A stretch of 40,820 bases of DNA from NCBI GenBank assembly GCA_017995345.1, contig JAGOJA010000004.1:1-40820 (forward strand), in the 5' to 3' direction. Positions within the stretch are counted from its first letter, which is position 1; each line of letters opens with the position of its first letter. Both the position numbers and the translations under genes were made by a program. The notes below the pieces were generated by a model. The model did not search any database. It was given only the letters and a program-made list of their open reading frames with translations, and was not told where the DNA came from. This document shows positions 24,437-32,518 of the stretch, piece by piece. This DNA is from Flavobacterium sp. GTDB taxonomy: Bacteria > Bacteroidota > Bacteroidia > Flavobacteriales > Flavobacteriaceae.

Positions 24437-25690
24437 TTATTTTATTAAAGTGTCATTTTGAGCTGTTAATTCCGCTATTTTCACAATCACTTCAACCGCT
24501 TTTTGCATACTTTCTACAGGAACATATTCGTATTTTCCATGAAAATTGTGTCCGCCAGCAAAAATATTTGGGCATGGCAATCCCTTATAGGACAATTGAG
24601 AACCGTCAGTGCCACCACGAATAGGTTTTATAAGTGGTTTAATTCCTATTTCTGTCATTGCTTTTTCGGCAATAGCCACAATATTTTTCACAGGAAGTAC
24701 CTTTTCTTTCATATTGTAATATTGATCTTTAATCTCTGTGACAACTATATCTTCGCCAAATTGTTTTGCAAATTTCTTATTGATTTTTCGAGTGATTTTC
24801 TCGATTAATTCTTTACGTTTTTTAAATTTTTTCTTGCTGTGGTCGCGTATGATTAATTCCAAAGCAGTTTCTTCAATACTTCCAGTTAGATGATGCACGT
24901 GAAAAAAACCTTCATATCCTTTCGTTTCTTCAGGTGTTTCTCCAGCGGGTAGTTTGTTAATAAACGTATTGGCAATCAACATAGAATTGATCATTTTTCC
25001 TTTGGCATAACCAGGGTGTACGCTTTTACCTTTGAAAGTAATTTTGGCACTAGCCGCATTAAAATTTTCATATTCTAATTCGCCTATTTGGCTGCCGTCC
25101 AATGTGTATGCCCAATCCGCTCCAAATTTAGCTACATCAAAATGATGGGCGCCGCGACCAATTTCTTCGTCTGGCGTAAAACCAACTCTGATTTTTCCGT
25201 GTTTGATTTCAGGATTGTTAATAAGGAATTCCATTGCAGTAACAATCTCAGTAATTCCGGCTTTGTCATCTGCACCTAGCAATGTTGTTCCGTCAGTTGT
25301 GATTAAAGTTTGCCCTTTGTAAAGTAATAAGTCTTTGAAGTAGTTTGGCGATAACACAATGTTTTTTTCAGCATTTAATACAATGTCTTTACCATCATAG
25401 TTTGATACAATTTGAGGTTTTACATTGGCTCCGCTAAAATCTGGAGAAGTGTCAAAGTGAGAAATAAATCCTATTACTGGGACTTCATGAGTTACATTAC
25501 TTGGTAAAGTTGCCATTATGTACGCTTTCTCATCAATTGTTACATCTTGCATTCCAATGGTTTTTAGTTCTTCAGCCAATTTATTGGCTAAATCCCATTG
25601 CTTTTTTGTGCTTGGTGTTGTTTCGGAGTTGGAATCAGATTCCGTGTCTATAATTACGTAACTGATGAAACGATCTATGATATTTTGCAT
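24437..25690 (-). CDS. pepT: Peptidase T (tripeptide aminopeptidase)
   Basis: Cytoplasmic M20 metallopeptidase removing the N-terminal residue from tripeptides. The di-zinc site is visible: H78 and the assisting D80 in [10 protein letters not shown]141 in GADDKAG, and E175/E176 in TPDEEIGRG. These are nearly the same positions as in Salmonella PepT. The dimerisation domain is inserted between ~205 and 320. [31 protein letters not shown] near the C-terminus carries the last His ligand. Length 417 residues is normal. A TATATTTG element lies 24 bases upstream of the start (25714-25721). Confidence 0.96.
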   Translation of the reverse strand: MQNIIDRFISYVIIDTESDSNSETTPSTKKQWDLANKLAEELKTIGMQDVTIDEKAYIMATLPSNVTHEVPVIGFISHFDTSPDFSGANVKPQIVSNYDGKDIVLNAEKNIVLSPNYFKDLLLYKGQTLITTDGTTLLGADDKAGITEIVTAMEFLINNPEIKHGKIRVGFTPDEEIGRGAHHFDVAKFGADWAYTLDGSQIGELEYENFNAASAKITFKGKSVHPGYAKGKMINSMLIANTFINKLPAGETPEETKGYEGFFHVHHLTGSIEETALELIIRDHSKKKFKKRKELIEKITRKINKKFAKQFGEDIVVTEIKDQYYNMKEKVLPVKNIVAIAEKAMTEIGIKPLIKPIRGGTDGSQLSYKGLPCPNIFAGGHNFHGKYEYVPVESMQKAVEVIVKIAELTAQNDTLIK

Positions 25691-25713
25691 GAATTTTAGG
25701 TGTTTAAGTACGA

Positions 25714-25721
25714 CAAATATA
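25714..25721 (-). promoter_or_regulatory. -7 element upstream of pepT
   Basis: TATATTTG on the minus strand matches TAnnTTTG, 24 bases before the pepT ATG. No -33 TTG at the right spacing. Confidence 0.35.
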
Positions 25722-25764
25722 TAAAATTGAAAAGGATTAAGAATGTTTAAAAATGTATAAAATA

Positions 25765-26240
25765 TTATTTGTTTTCAAACATGTTATAGGGATCGTATGG
25801 TGATGCAGTTACTTCTATACTGTCTATCGTGCCATCTTGATCGATATCATTTTCAAATGAAAAAATAAATTTTTTTTGGTTAACACAATCACTTTGTAGG
25901 TCAATACGACTTGGCTTCCAATATAGAAAAATATTTTATCTTTTCTTATTTTCCATTCTAAATTAGGACTGTTGTTCGTGCAATAATCGTTTGTAAAAGT
26001 GGTCTCAATAAATTGGTATTGTTGTCCGGTTCGATTTAGAAAACCAAAAAAATCATTGTAACAATTTGGATTGTGTTGATAACTATAAGGTGTTTCGTTT
26101 ATTTTTATTATATCATAGCGCCATCCTTTCAATAATAAATCTACATTAAATGTAGGTTGGTGAATTGACCCCACTTCTTCATCACGGGATGAACAAGAAA
26201 ATGTTAATAGAATTAGTACAAAAAGAATGTTCTTTTTTAT
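25765..26240 (-). pseudogene. Lipoprotein gene with ATA in place of the start codon and a frameshift
   Basis: The conceptual protein begins with a clear lipoprotein signal (KKNILFVLILLTFSC, then SSRDEE). The codon before its first Lys is ATA (26238-26240), and the next codons upstream are CTA and a TAG stop, so no ATG, GTG or TTG can start the signal peptide. The frame runs through WRYDIIKINETPYSYQHN to YKVIVLTKK, then stops at 25824. One base shift within an A8 run (25870-25877) opens FIFSFENDIDQDGTIDSI, ending [12 protein letters not shown] and a TAA at 25765. A 116-codon frame from GTG lacks the signal peptide and this natural ending. Two lesions suggest a recent pseudogene. The family, possibly lipocalin-like, is not recognised with confidence. 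Confidence 0.7.
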
Positions 26241-26328
26241 TAGCTATTTTTTACTTAGACTATACAAAAATAGGTTTTATTGGCAGTAATAATTGAAATA
26301 TGTACTGGAAAACACCAACTATTTTTTC

Positions 26329-26336
26329 TATTTTTG
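26329..26336 (+). promoter_or_regulatory. -7 element upstream of pyrD
   Basis: TATTTTTG matches TAnnTTTG, 20 bases before the preferred pyrD ATG. It also argues against the further-upstream in-frame ATG at 26300 as the start. Confidence 0.4.
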
Positions 26337-26356
26337 CACCACACAACAACACACTC

Positions 26357-27379
26357 ATGTATAAATTGCTAATTCGCTCCATACTTTTTTGTTTTGATCC
26401 TGAAAAAGTGCACTATTTTACTTTTGCATTGATTCGATTTTTGTCTAAAATCCCTGGATTTCCATCTCTTTTTAGATTGATTTACGAAGTAAAAGACCCA
26501 AGATTAGAGACTGAAGTTTTTGGATTAAAATTTAGAAACCCGGTTGGACTTGCTGCTGGGTTTGATAAGAATGCCGAGACGTATAAAGAATTAACCAATT
26601 TTGGTTTTGGTTTTATCGAAATAGGAACACTTACGCCCAAAGGGCAGGAGGGAAATCCTAAAAAACGAGTGTTTCGTTTGATATCAGATAACGCAATTAT
26701 TAACAGAATGGGTTTTAATAACGGTGGAGTTCATGCTGCTGTGGAACGATTGAAAAAAAACAAGGGTGTTTTAATAGGTGGAAATATTGGTAAAAATAAA
26801 TTGACACCAAACGAAGAGGCTACTTCAGATTATGAAATTTGTTTTGACGCATTGTATGATTATGTCGATTATTTTGCTGTAAATGTAAGTTCACCAAACA
26901 CACCAAATCTTCGTCAATTACAAGAGAAAGAACCGTTGACGCAGTTGCTGCAAACATTACAAAATAAGAATTTAACAAAGCCAAAACAAAAGCCTATTTT
27001 ATTAAAAATCGCTCCTGACTTGACTGATGAGCAATTGTTGGATATTATCGATATTATTAAAGAAACTAAAATTGCGGGTGTAATTGCTACGAATACTACG
27101 CTTTCTAGAGAAGGATTGCAATCTGATAATAAAACGGAAATTGGTGGATTGTCAGGTAAACCGTTAACCAAGCGTTCTACAGAAGTGATTCGTTTTCTTT
27201 CAAAAAGAAGTAACAAAGCTTTTCCTATCATTGGAGTAGGTGGAATTCATTCTGCAGATGATGCAATCGAGAAATTAGAGGCAGGAGCAAGCTTAGTTCA
27301 ACTATACACTGGTTTTATTTATGAAGGCCCAGCTTTGATAAAAGCCATCAATAAGAAAATTTTAGAACGATTAAAGTAA
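26357..27379 (+). CDS. pyrD: Dihydroorotate dehydrogenase (quinone), class 2
   Basis: Fourth step of pyrimidine synthesis: dihydroorotate to orotate, with electrons passed to quinone at the inner membrane. The start at 26357 gives [23 protein letters not shown], the amphipathic N-terminal helices that in class 2 enzymes form the quinone tunnel. The ATG at 26300 would lie upstream of the -7 element. FMN barrel motifs follow: [48 protein letters not shown] with the class 2 catalytic Ser, ATNTTLSRE and [11 protein letters not shown]. Length 340 residues is typical. Confidence 0.96.
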   Translation: MYKLLIRSILFCFDPEKVHYFTFALIRFLSKIPGFPSLFRLIYEVKDPRLETEVFGLKFRNPVGLAAGFDKNAETYKELTNFGFGFIEIGTLTPKGQEGNPKKRVFRLISDNAIINRMGFNNGGVHAAVERLKKNKGVLIGGNIGKNKLTPNEEATSDYEICFDALYDYVDYFAVNVSSPNTPNLRQLQEKEPLTQLLQTLQNKNLTKPKQKPILLKIAPDLTDEQLLDIIDIIKETKIAGVIATNTTLSREGLQSDNKTEIGGLSGKPLTKRSTEVIRFLSKRSNKAFPIIGVGGIHSADDAIEKLEAGASLVQLYTGFIYEGPALIKAINKKILERLK

Positions 27380-27400
27380 AATTATTTTCCTGTTTATATA

Positions 27401-27439
27401 AAAAAAAGAGACTTTGTGTTTAAACAGAGTCTCTTTTTT
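27401..27439 (+). terminator. Terminator after pyrD (bidirectional)
   Basis: Inverted repeat with arms AAAAAGAGACT and AGTCTCTTTTT, extended inward by TGT/ACA across one mismatch. A and T runs on both sides let it also stop the convergent ECF sigma operon. Confidence 0.85.
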
Positions 27440-27470
27440 CGAACTAATAACTAAAAAGGCATTATTTGTT

Positions 27471-27920
27471 TTAACTTTTTTTACGATATTGATGTAGTAA
27501 TTTTCTATTGAAATCTTCTTCTGCTTTTCTAAGTTTTAAAATTTTAACATAAGGCAATATTCCTTTCAAATTTTGTGTAAGTTTTTTTCGAAGTAAATAC
27601 AATTCTTCTTCCGTATCTTCTATTTGAGCTAAAAAAGTATTGGCTTCTTTTTCCGTAATTCTATCTAATGAACCATCGCTCATTCTTTTCATGAATGCTC
27701 TCATTTTCTGATGTCTCAACTCAAATTGTTTGTCATCATAGGTGTTGTAGAGCGGCCAGAATTTTTCGGCTTCATTGGTTGTTAAATCCAGCTCAGTTGT
27801 AAAAAAAGCTACTTTTAAAGATTTTATTTGCTCTTTTTTCTCTTTCATGCTTTGGCTTTGAGCGTAAAAGCTGAATGAAACAAATAGCAATACTAGGGGC
27901 AATAATTTTCTAAGGTTCAT
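27471..27920 (-). CDS. Periplasmic helical protein of the ECF operon (sensor of ECF-type sigma, Spy/CpxP-like)
   Basis: 149 residues, with a signal peptide ending FSFYAQ (about residue 21). The mature part is all-helical and highly charged: SMKEKKEQIKSLKVAFFTTELDLTTNEAEKFWPLYNTYDDKQF, then a coiled-coil-like stretch. The LT-x-x-EAEKFWPLYN motif is the mark of the Bacteroidetes family often annotated as the sensor of an ECF-type sigma factor, related in shape to Spy/CpxP chaperones. It is the third gene of the sigma / anti-sigma operon, 42 bases after the second. A role in sensing envelope misfolding is inference. Confidence 0.8.
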   Translation of the reverse strand: MNLRKLLPLVLLFVSFSFYAQSQSMKEKKEQIKSLKVAFFTTELDLTTNEAEKFWPLYNTYDDKQFELRHQKMRAFMKRMSDGSLDRITEKEANTFLAQIEDTEEELYLLRKKLTQNLKGILPYVKILKLRKAEEDFNRKLLHQYRKKS

Positions 27921-27962
27921 TTTTTTTGTTTTTAATTAAAGCTTAAAAAGCAAGTTTATTAT

Positions 27963-28376
27963 TTATTCTAAAATAAGATTTTCTAAGTTAGAATTTGTAG
28001 ACAGAACATCTTCAACCACTTGGTCTTCCAAAACAATGCCGCTACTCATGTTTGTAATATCTTCTGTTTCTAGGATACTTATCAAATCATATTGATTTAC
28101 ATTAGATTGATAGGTTATATAATTTTCTAAAGCTGCTGAATCTAATTCTTTCTTTGTTGTTGATAAATTATTAAAAACTGGAACCATCAAGGCAAGAATC
28201 AAAATTGCAGCAGCCATCATAAATAAGCCTTTTCTTTTTTGGAAAATGGAAATTACTTTTGGTTCACTCGCCGGGATTTGTTCCATTATTTTTAAGGAAA
28301 GGTCATCAAAATAGTTTGCTGGAATTTTAAATCCGGTTTCAATTTTAGGCTCATTTTCTAGTTTAAATGTTTTCAT
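27963..28376 (-). CDS. Putative anti-sigma factor (single membrane span)
   Basis: 137 residues: a cytoplasmic N-terminus (~1-50, with the FKIPANYFDDLSLKIMEQIP motif found in Flavobacterium proteins next to ECF sigma genes), one transmembrane helix (about 51-69, LFMMAAAILILALMVPVF), and a periplasmic acidic tail rich in Asp, Glu, Asn and Ser. No zinc-type anti-sigma HxxxCxxC motif is seen. The assignment rests on topology and on position directly after the sigma gene (30 bases) and before the periplasmic protein. It has no well-known family name. Confidence 0.65.
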   Translation of the reverse strand: MKTFKLENEPKIETGFKIPANYFDDLSLKIMEQIPASEPKVISIFQKRKGLFMMAAAILILALMVPVFNNLSTTKKELDSAALENYITYQSNVNQYDLISILETEDITNMSSGIVLEDQVVEDVLSTNSNLENLILE

Positions 28377-28406
28377 ACTATTTAGACTGTTTTCAGGTAA
28401 AAAGGT

Positions 28407-28949
28407 TTAATTGGATGATACAAAAGCTTCTATTTTTTTTACGGCAATATGATAGGATGCCTTTAATGCTCCTACAGAAGTTCCTAAAATTTCAGAAATA
28501 GCTTCGTATTTCAATTCTTGAAAATATTTCATTTTAAAAACTAATTGTTGCTTTTCCGGCAGTAATGCAATGGCTTTTTGTAATTTCAGTTGAATCTCAT
28601 TTCCATCAAAAAAAACATCGGCTTCTAGATTGTCAATAGTTTTGTTTTGTAATATTTCAGATGAAATGCCACTAATTTTTGATTTTTGTTTCAAAAAAGT
28701 CAGGGCTTCATTAGTAGCAATACGGTACATCCAGGAAAATAGTTTGCTGTCTCCTTTAAAACTCTTCAAATGTTGAAATATTTTAATAAAGGTGTTTTGC
28801 AAAACATCATCAGTATCATCGTGGTTCAAAACAATAGTACGAATGTGATTGTACAAGGGTCTTTGATAATCCGATATCAGCTGCTGAAACGCTTGATTTT
28901 GCGTTTTAGGGTTTAATAATTGGTTTATAAATTCCTGTTCTTCTTGCAA
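28407..28949 (-). CDS. ECF-family RNA polymerase sigma factor
   Basis: 180 residues with region 2 (ISDYQRPLYNHIRTIVLNHDDTDDVLQNTFIKIFQHLKSF, about 24-64), the -10-binding segment WMYRIATNEALTFL, and region 4 (LPEKQQLVFKMKYFQELKYEAISEILGTSVGALKASYHIAVKKI). There is no region 1 or 3, so it is a group 4 sigma. The start is a TTG (28947-28949); no ATG lies in the conserved N-terminus. That TTG is the last part of a TAATTTTG sequence resembling a -7 element. It is the first gene of a three-gene operon ending at 27471. Confidence 0.92.
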   Translation of the reverse strand: MQEEQEFINQLLNPKTQNQAFQQLISDYQRPLYNHIRTIVLNHDDTDDVLQNTFIKIFQHLKSFKGDSKLFSWMYRIATNEALTFLKQKSKISGISSEILQNKTIDNLEADVFFDGNEIQLKLQKAIALLPEKQQLVFKMKYFQELKYEAISEILGTSVGALKASYHIAVKKIEAFVSSN

Positions 28950-29009
28950 AATTAGTATTTATAGATTAGAATGGAGTTTATAAAAAAGGTTTAATTGATT
29001 AAAAAAAAT

Positions 29010-30131
29010 TTAAAATTCAGATTGTTCGCCTTCCTTATTAATTATTGGCTCAGGTGTTTGTACAGCTTCCGCTTTATTGACGGCAGCTGGAACATAAGTC
29101 TTTACAGGAACTACTTTTGGTTTTATAGGATAGTAAATTTCAGTTACCCATTTCGAAGGGTTTTTGATTTCTGTTCTACTGATACTAAAACTTTCCAAAT
29201 GTGAAAAGGCTTGGTCGATGATGACTTTATTAGCATTTATATATTCGTTTGCTTTATCCAATGCTTTTTTAGTGTGGGAATAATCGCCAGTTAGAGTTGT
29301 TTTAACAGCATCAAAAGGTTCTAGTTTATCCGCTAATATATCACTTCCTGAACTCGTTAAGATTTGACTTTTTATTGGTACACAAAAAGATAATTTTGCT
29401 AGCCCATTTACTGTGTCGTAAGTATGGTATAGTATAAATGGCTTACCGTTCATTTCAATATCATTTTGTTTACAGAAAGCGATAATTTTAGGGAACACAA
29501 TTCTTGAATTTTTTGTAACCTTAGAAATTTCACTAGTAAAGGTTTGTTTTAAATAAAAAGTGCCAAGTTTTTTTACCAATCCATTTACTTTTACAGAATA
29601 GGTGTTTATTTCAAAATCAAGTGTTTTGTCAAGATTTGTTAAGCTTTTCTCATATATATCATCAATAATTCGGTAGATGCCTCCATTGAATGTAGTCAAT
29701 ACTTTCATTGAAAAACTCATTTTTCCAATTGTTTTCCAGGTCACTTTTGTTCCGCCTACCGTGTCTTTAAAACGCCAAGACACTCTAGATTCGGATCCGT
29801 TATAATTCATTATTTGTGAAATACTGTCATTCTCTTTTGCAAAAAGGGTTTTTACTTCACCCAATCCTTCTTTTCCTTCCCATGAGAAAGATGCTCCAGG
29901 ACCAATTGTTTTTTTAGGATAAGTTATTTTTATTTCGGGATCTTCTGTTATCCAGGAACTAAAGTCTTCCCAGTTTCTGTAATCATTAACATAATTATAC
30001 ACATTGGATTTCGGAGAATTTATTATTTTACTTTTTTCAACGGTAAAAGCCCCTTTTTGGGTCGCCACAAAAATGGATAAAGCCACAAAACTTAGCAGTA
30101 GTAAAAGAAATAAATATTTTAAAATCCTCAT
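29010..30131 (-). CDS. SRPBCC / GyrI-like two-domain protein with N-terminal membrane anchor
   Basis: 373 residues. A hydrophobic N-terminal helix (ILKYLFLLLLLSFVALSIFVA, residues ~3-23) anchors it or is a signal sequence. Residues ~34-180 form a START-like SRPBCC fold (KSKIINSPKSNVYNYVNDYRNWEDFSSW, and later TTFNGGIYRIIDDIYEKSLTNLD). Residues ~190-345 resemble the GyrI-like small-molecule-binding domain (KPFILYHTYDTVNGLAKLSFCVPI and TLTGDYSHTKKALDKANEYI). The C-terminus is proline- and glutamate-rich. Both domains bind small hydrophobic ligands in other proteins; the ligand here is unknown. It precedes the ECF operon with only 60 bases between. Confidence 0.8.
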   Translation of the reverse strand: MRILKYLFLLLLLSFVALSIFVATQKGAFTVEKSKIINSPKSNVYNYVNDYRNWEDFSSWITEDPEIKITYPKKTIGPGASFSWEGKEGLGEVKTLFAKENDSISQIMNYNGSESRVSWRFKDTVGGTKVTWKTIGKMSFSMKVLTTFNGGIYRIIDDIYEKSLTNLDKTLDFEINTYSVKVNGLVKKLGTFYLKQTFTSEISKVTKNSRIVFPKIIAFCKQNDIEMNGKPFILYHTYDTVNGLAKLSFCVPIKSQILTSSGSDILADKLEPFDAVKTTLTGDYSHTKKALDKANEYINANKVIIDQAFSHLESFSISRTEIKNPSKWVTEIYYPIKPKVVPVKTYVPAAVNKAEAVQTPEPIINKEGEQSEF

Positions 30132-30399
30132 AATATATTAGGTTTGTTGATTTTGTAAAGTTAAAAATTTAATTCATAACTAGCTTTATGTGTTAAATAA
30201 ATATGAATCCATTTTTCCTTGAGAAACGTTGCCCTGAAAGTTTAATTTTTGAAACTAAAAAAAAACTGAAAATCGCTTGATAATTAGTGTTTTAAAGTAT
30301 GATTGTAAAGCAGAATTATAGGTTTTGATTTGGAATAGTGTAAACTATTAAAACAAAAAAGCCCACTTTTCAATGGACATTATTTCGTTGTTAAGACAA
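30132..30399. other. Intergenic region upstream of the SRPBCC gene
   Basis: 268 AT-rich bases with no ORF. A possible minus-strand terminator of the small membrane protein lies at 30353-30375 (GTCCA / TGGGC stem followed by TTTTTTG), with a GTTGT / ACAAC hairpin just before it (30390-30403). No promoter could be placed for the SRPBCC gene. Confidence 0.35.
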
Positions 30400-30588
30400 C
30401 TAACGTTTAAAAAATATTTTTATTAGAAATAGAATTATAATAAAAAGGATAAAACCAATTAAAATTTTATAATTTCCTTTGTAAAATATACGGTGTAAAT
30501 TGGAATCTTTTCGATAGGCATACATCATTGCTACAACAAACACGACAAAAAACCCACCTGCAAACACTAATTGTCCTTGACTAAACAT
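30400..30588 (-). CDS. Small two-helix membrane protein, unknown function
   Basis: 62 residues: MFSQGQLVFAGGFFVVFVVA opens a transmembrane helix (about 7-24), then a basic cytoplasmic-like loop (YRKDSNLHRIFYKGNYK) and a second hydrophobic helix (about 43-58) ending IKIFFKR. The positive loop predicts both termini outside the cytoplasm. A TAAATTTG -7 element lies 22 bases upstream (30610-30617) and a possible terminator downstream, which supports a real gene. I do not recognise the family, though small proteins like this are common in Flavobacterium. Confidence 0.65.
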   Translation of the reverse strand: MFSQGQLVFAGGFFVVFVVAMMYAYRKDSNLHRIFYKGNYKILIGFILFIIILFLIKIFFKR

Positions 30589-30609
30589 AATTTAAATATT
30601 TTTTTTTTA

Positions 30610-30617
30610 CAAATTTA
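30610..30617 (-). promoter_or_regulatory. -7 element upstream of the small membrane protein gene
   Basis: TAAATTTG on the minus strand matches TAnnTTTG, 22 bases before the start codon. Confidence 0.35.
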
Positions 30618-30673
30618 GTTATTTGTTTATTATTTGTTTACTAAATTGTAGTATCATTTGATTAATATAAAAG

Positions 30674-31063
30674 ATGCAAAAACAAATCAATGCCGTTAAA
30701 GAATTTCATGTTGCTTTTAATATAGATTATAACGAAAATCCGACGGCTAATATAGGAAAAAATAAGCATGAACTTCGTTATAACTTGATGAAAGAAGAGA
30801 ACGAAGAATACCTCGAAGCTGTACAAAATAATAACTTAACCGAGATTGCTGATGCGTTGGGCGATATGATGTATATCCTTTGTGGGACTATTATTGAGCA
30901 TGGTTTGCAACATAAAATAGAAGCGGTTTTTGATGAGATTCAACGTAGCAATATGAGTAAATTAGACCAAGAAGGACAACCTATTTATCGAGAAGATGGA
31001 AAAGTAATGAAAGGCCCAAATTATTCTAAACCAAATTTTTCTAAAATATTAGAGCATAAATAG
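30674..31063 (+). CDS. MazG-like nucleotide pyrophosphohydrolase
   Basis: 129-residue all-alpha NTP pyrophosphohydrolase. The metal-binding motifs are KEENEEYLEA (EExxE) and EIADALGDMMYI (ExxD...D), as in MazG and PRA-PH-like enzymes. It has no histidine-biosynthesis neighbour, so a general nucleotide-pool or house-cleaning role is more likely than HisE. The C-terminal segment (REDGKVMKGPNYSKPNFSKIL) is characteristic of the small group that occurs as stand-alone proteins in Bacteroidetes. The actual substrate is not known. The gene stands alone and ends at a bidirectional terminator shared with ilvE. Confidence 0.85.
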   Translation: MQKQINAVKEFHVAFNIDYNENPTANIGKNKHELRYNLMKEENEEYLEAVQNNNLTEIADALGDMMYILCGTIIEHGLQHKIEAVFDEIQRSNMSKLDQEGQPIYREDGKVMKGPNYSKPNFSKILEHK

Positions 31064-31095
31064 GGAACGGTTTGGAACTAATGTAATAGAAAAAC

Positions 31096-31130
31096 AAAAA
31101 AGCGATTTTTAGAATAAAAATCGCTTTTTT
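31096..31130. terminator. Bidirectional terminator between the MazG-like gene and ilvE
   Basis: Perfect 15-bp inverted repeat AAAAAAGCGATTTTT / AAAAATCGCTTTTTT around AGAAT. The A and T runs serve both strands, ending the convergent MazG-like and ilvE transcripts. Confidence 0.92.
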
Positions 31131-31152
31131 GTTAATTAATGAAGTCTGAGAA

Positions 31153-32220
31153 TTATATTTTAACAGTCCACCCAAAAGTGTCTTCTTCCAGTTTGTTTTG
31201 AATATTAGTCAATTTGTCTTTTAATTGTAGCGCCACCGCTTTTTCAATTTTTGGCAATTCATAATAAACATCCTGATAGGAGAACCCTGAAATAGGACTT
31301 ACTACTGCAGCTGTTCCAGCGCCAAAAATTTCTTTTAAAGTTCCGTTCTTAGCCGCTTCAACAAGTTCAGAAACTAAAACTGGGCGAATTTCAGTTTTTA
31401 TACCTTCACTTTTAGCTAGATCAATTAGTGTTTTACGAGTTACACCGTCAAGAATTCTTTCGCTTACTGGAGCGGTTAGTAAAGTGTCATTTATTCTAAA
31501 GAACACATTCATAGTTCCTGCTTCTTCCAGTTTGGTATGCGTTGCATCATCAGTCCAAATTACTTGTTGAAAACCTTCTTTATTAGCTAAATCAGTTGGG
31601 TAAAACTGTGCAGCGTAATTCCCTGCCGCTTTTGCAGCTCCAATTCCTCCATTCGCAGCTCTACTAAAATGTTCTGCTATAAGCACCTTTACATCGCCTG
31701 AATAATAAGAAGTTACAGGAGATAAAATAATCATGAATTTATAATCATTTGATGGATTAGCAATCACGCCAGTACTAGTTGCAATCATAAATGGTCTGAT
31801 ATACATTGCGTTTCCTTTCCCTTTTTTTATCCAAGCTTCGTCTAATTGCAATAATTGGTTAAGACCATTCATGAATATCTCTTCAGGAACTTCTGGCATA
31901 GCCATTCTGACAGCTGATTTATTGAAACGATTGTAGTTTTCGTCTGGTCTAAAAAGCCAAATAGCATCATTAGCATCTTTATAAGCTTTCATTCCTTCAA
32001 AAATTGCCTGACCGTAATGAAAAACCCTACTAGATGGATCTAACAAAAAAGGGGCGTATGGCTTAATAACTGGTTGTTGCCATTCGCCATTTTTAAAATC
32101 ACATTCAAATAAATGATCCGTAAAAACGGAACCAAAGCTTAAGTTTCCAAAATCCACTTCATTTATTTTTGAAGTAAGAGCTTTTATAGTTTCAATTTTG
32201 TTAGTTTGAGTTGTACTCAT
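31153..32220 (-). CDS. ilvE: Branched-chain amino acid aminotransferase
   Basis: Fold-type IV PLP enzyme catalysing the last step of valine, leucine and isoleucine synthesis and the first of their breakdown. The PLP lysine is K197 in GGIGAAKAAGNYA. Other family blocks are FHYGQAIFEGMKAY (67-80), the RPDENYNRFNKSA loop, EEAGTMNVFFRIN and ILDGVTRKTLIDLA. Length 355 residues and the motif style match the larger BCAT group shared with eukaryotes. It has its own promoter (32309-32342) with an ~80-base leader. Leucine dehydrogenase in this window acts on the same amino acids. Confidence 0.95.
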   Translation of the reverse strand: MSTTQTNKIETIKALTSKINEVDFGNLSFGSVFTDHLFECDFKNGEWQQPVIKPYAPFLLDPSSRVFHYGQAIFEGMKAYKDANDAIWLFRPDENYNRFNKSAVRMAMPEVPEEIFMNGLNQLLQLDEAWIKKGKGNAMYIRPFMIATSTGVIANPSNDYKFMIILSPVTSYYSGDVKVLIAEHFSRAANGGIGAAKAAGNYAAQFYPTDLANKEGFQQVIWTDDATHTKLEEAGTMNVFFRINDTLLTAPVSERILDGVTRKTLIDLAKSEGIKTEIRPVLVSELVEAAKNGTLKEIFGAGTAAVVSPISGFSYQDVYYELPKIEKAVALQLKDKLTNIQNKLEEDTFGWTVKI

Positions 32221-32308
32221 AGTAATATATTGTTTTTTAATTTCTTTTTATGTGATAAGGTAAAGCTCAAAAAAAATTTGGTTTCAACAAATTGGCGTTT
32301 ACTATTCG

Positions 32309-32342
32309 CAAAATTAAATAAAAATCACCAAATGTTTGTCAA
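32309..32342 (-). promoter_or_regulatory. Putative ilvE promoter
   Basis: On the minus strand TTG (32340-32342, in TTGACA), a 23-base spacer and TAATTTTG (32309-32316). Both elements match the Bacteroidetes consensus exactly. The predicted leader is about 80 bases; no leader peptide rich in branched-chain codons was recognised in it. Confidence 0.55.
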
Positions 32343-32518
32343 AATATAATTAATTAAAAACGTTATCTTGTTTTTATTTGTAATTTATAAAATAAAAAAA
32401 TTAATTGATTCTATTGCTAATCTAATAAATAGTGATTTTTGAGTAGTGTAGAGGCATTAGTTTTATTAATTTTGACGCTAATGACAGTTTTTAATCAGCA
32501 TAATTTTAGAATATAATT
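32343..32518. other. Upstream region of mnmD
   Basis: The divergent ilvE-mnmD spacer is very AT-rich and has no ORF. A TTG at 32472-32474 and TAATTTTA at 32501-32508 resemble promoter parts, but the 26-base spacer is too long. Confidence 0.3.

Noticed and set aside
25824-26174. A 116-residue protein starting at GTG as an intact gene
   Set aside because: The frame upstream encodes a clear lipoprotein signal and the frame after the A8 run encodes a natural ending, so the 116-codon frame is a fragment.
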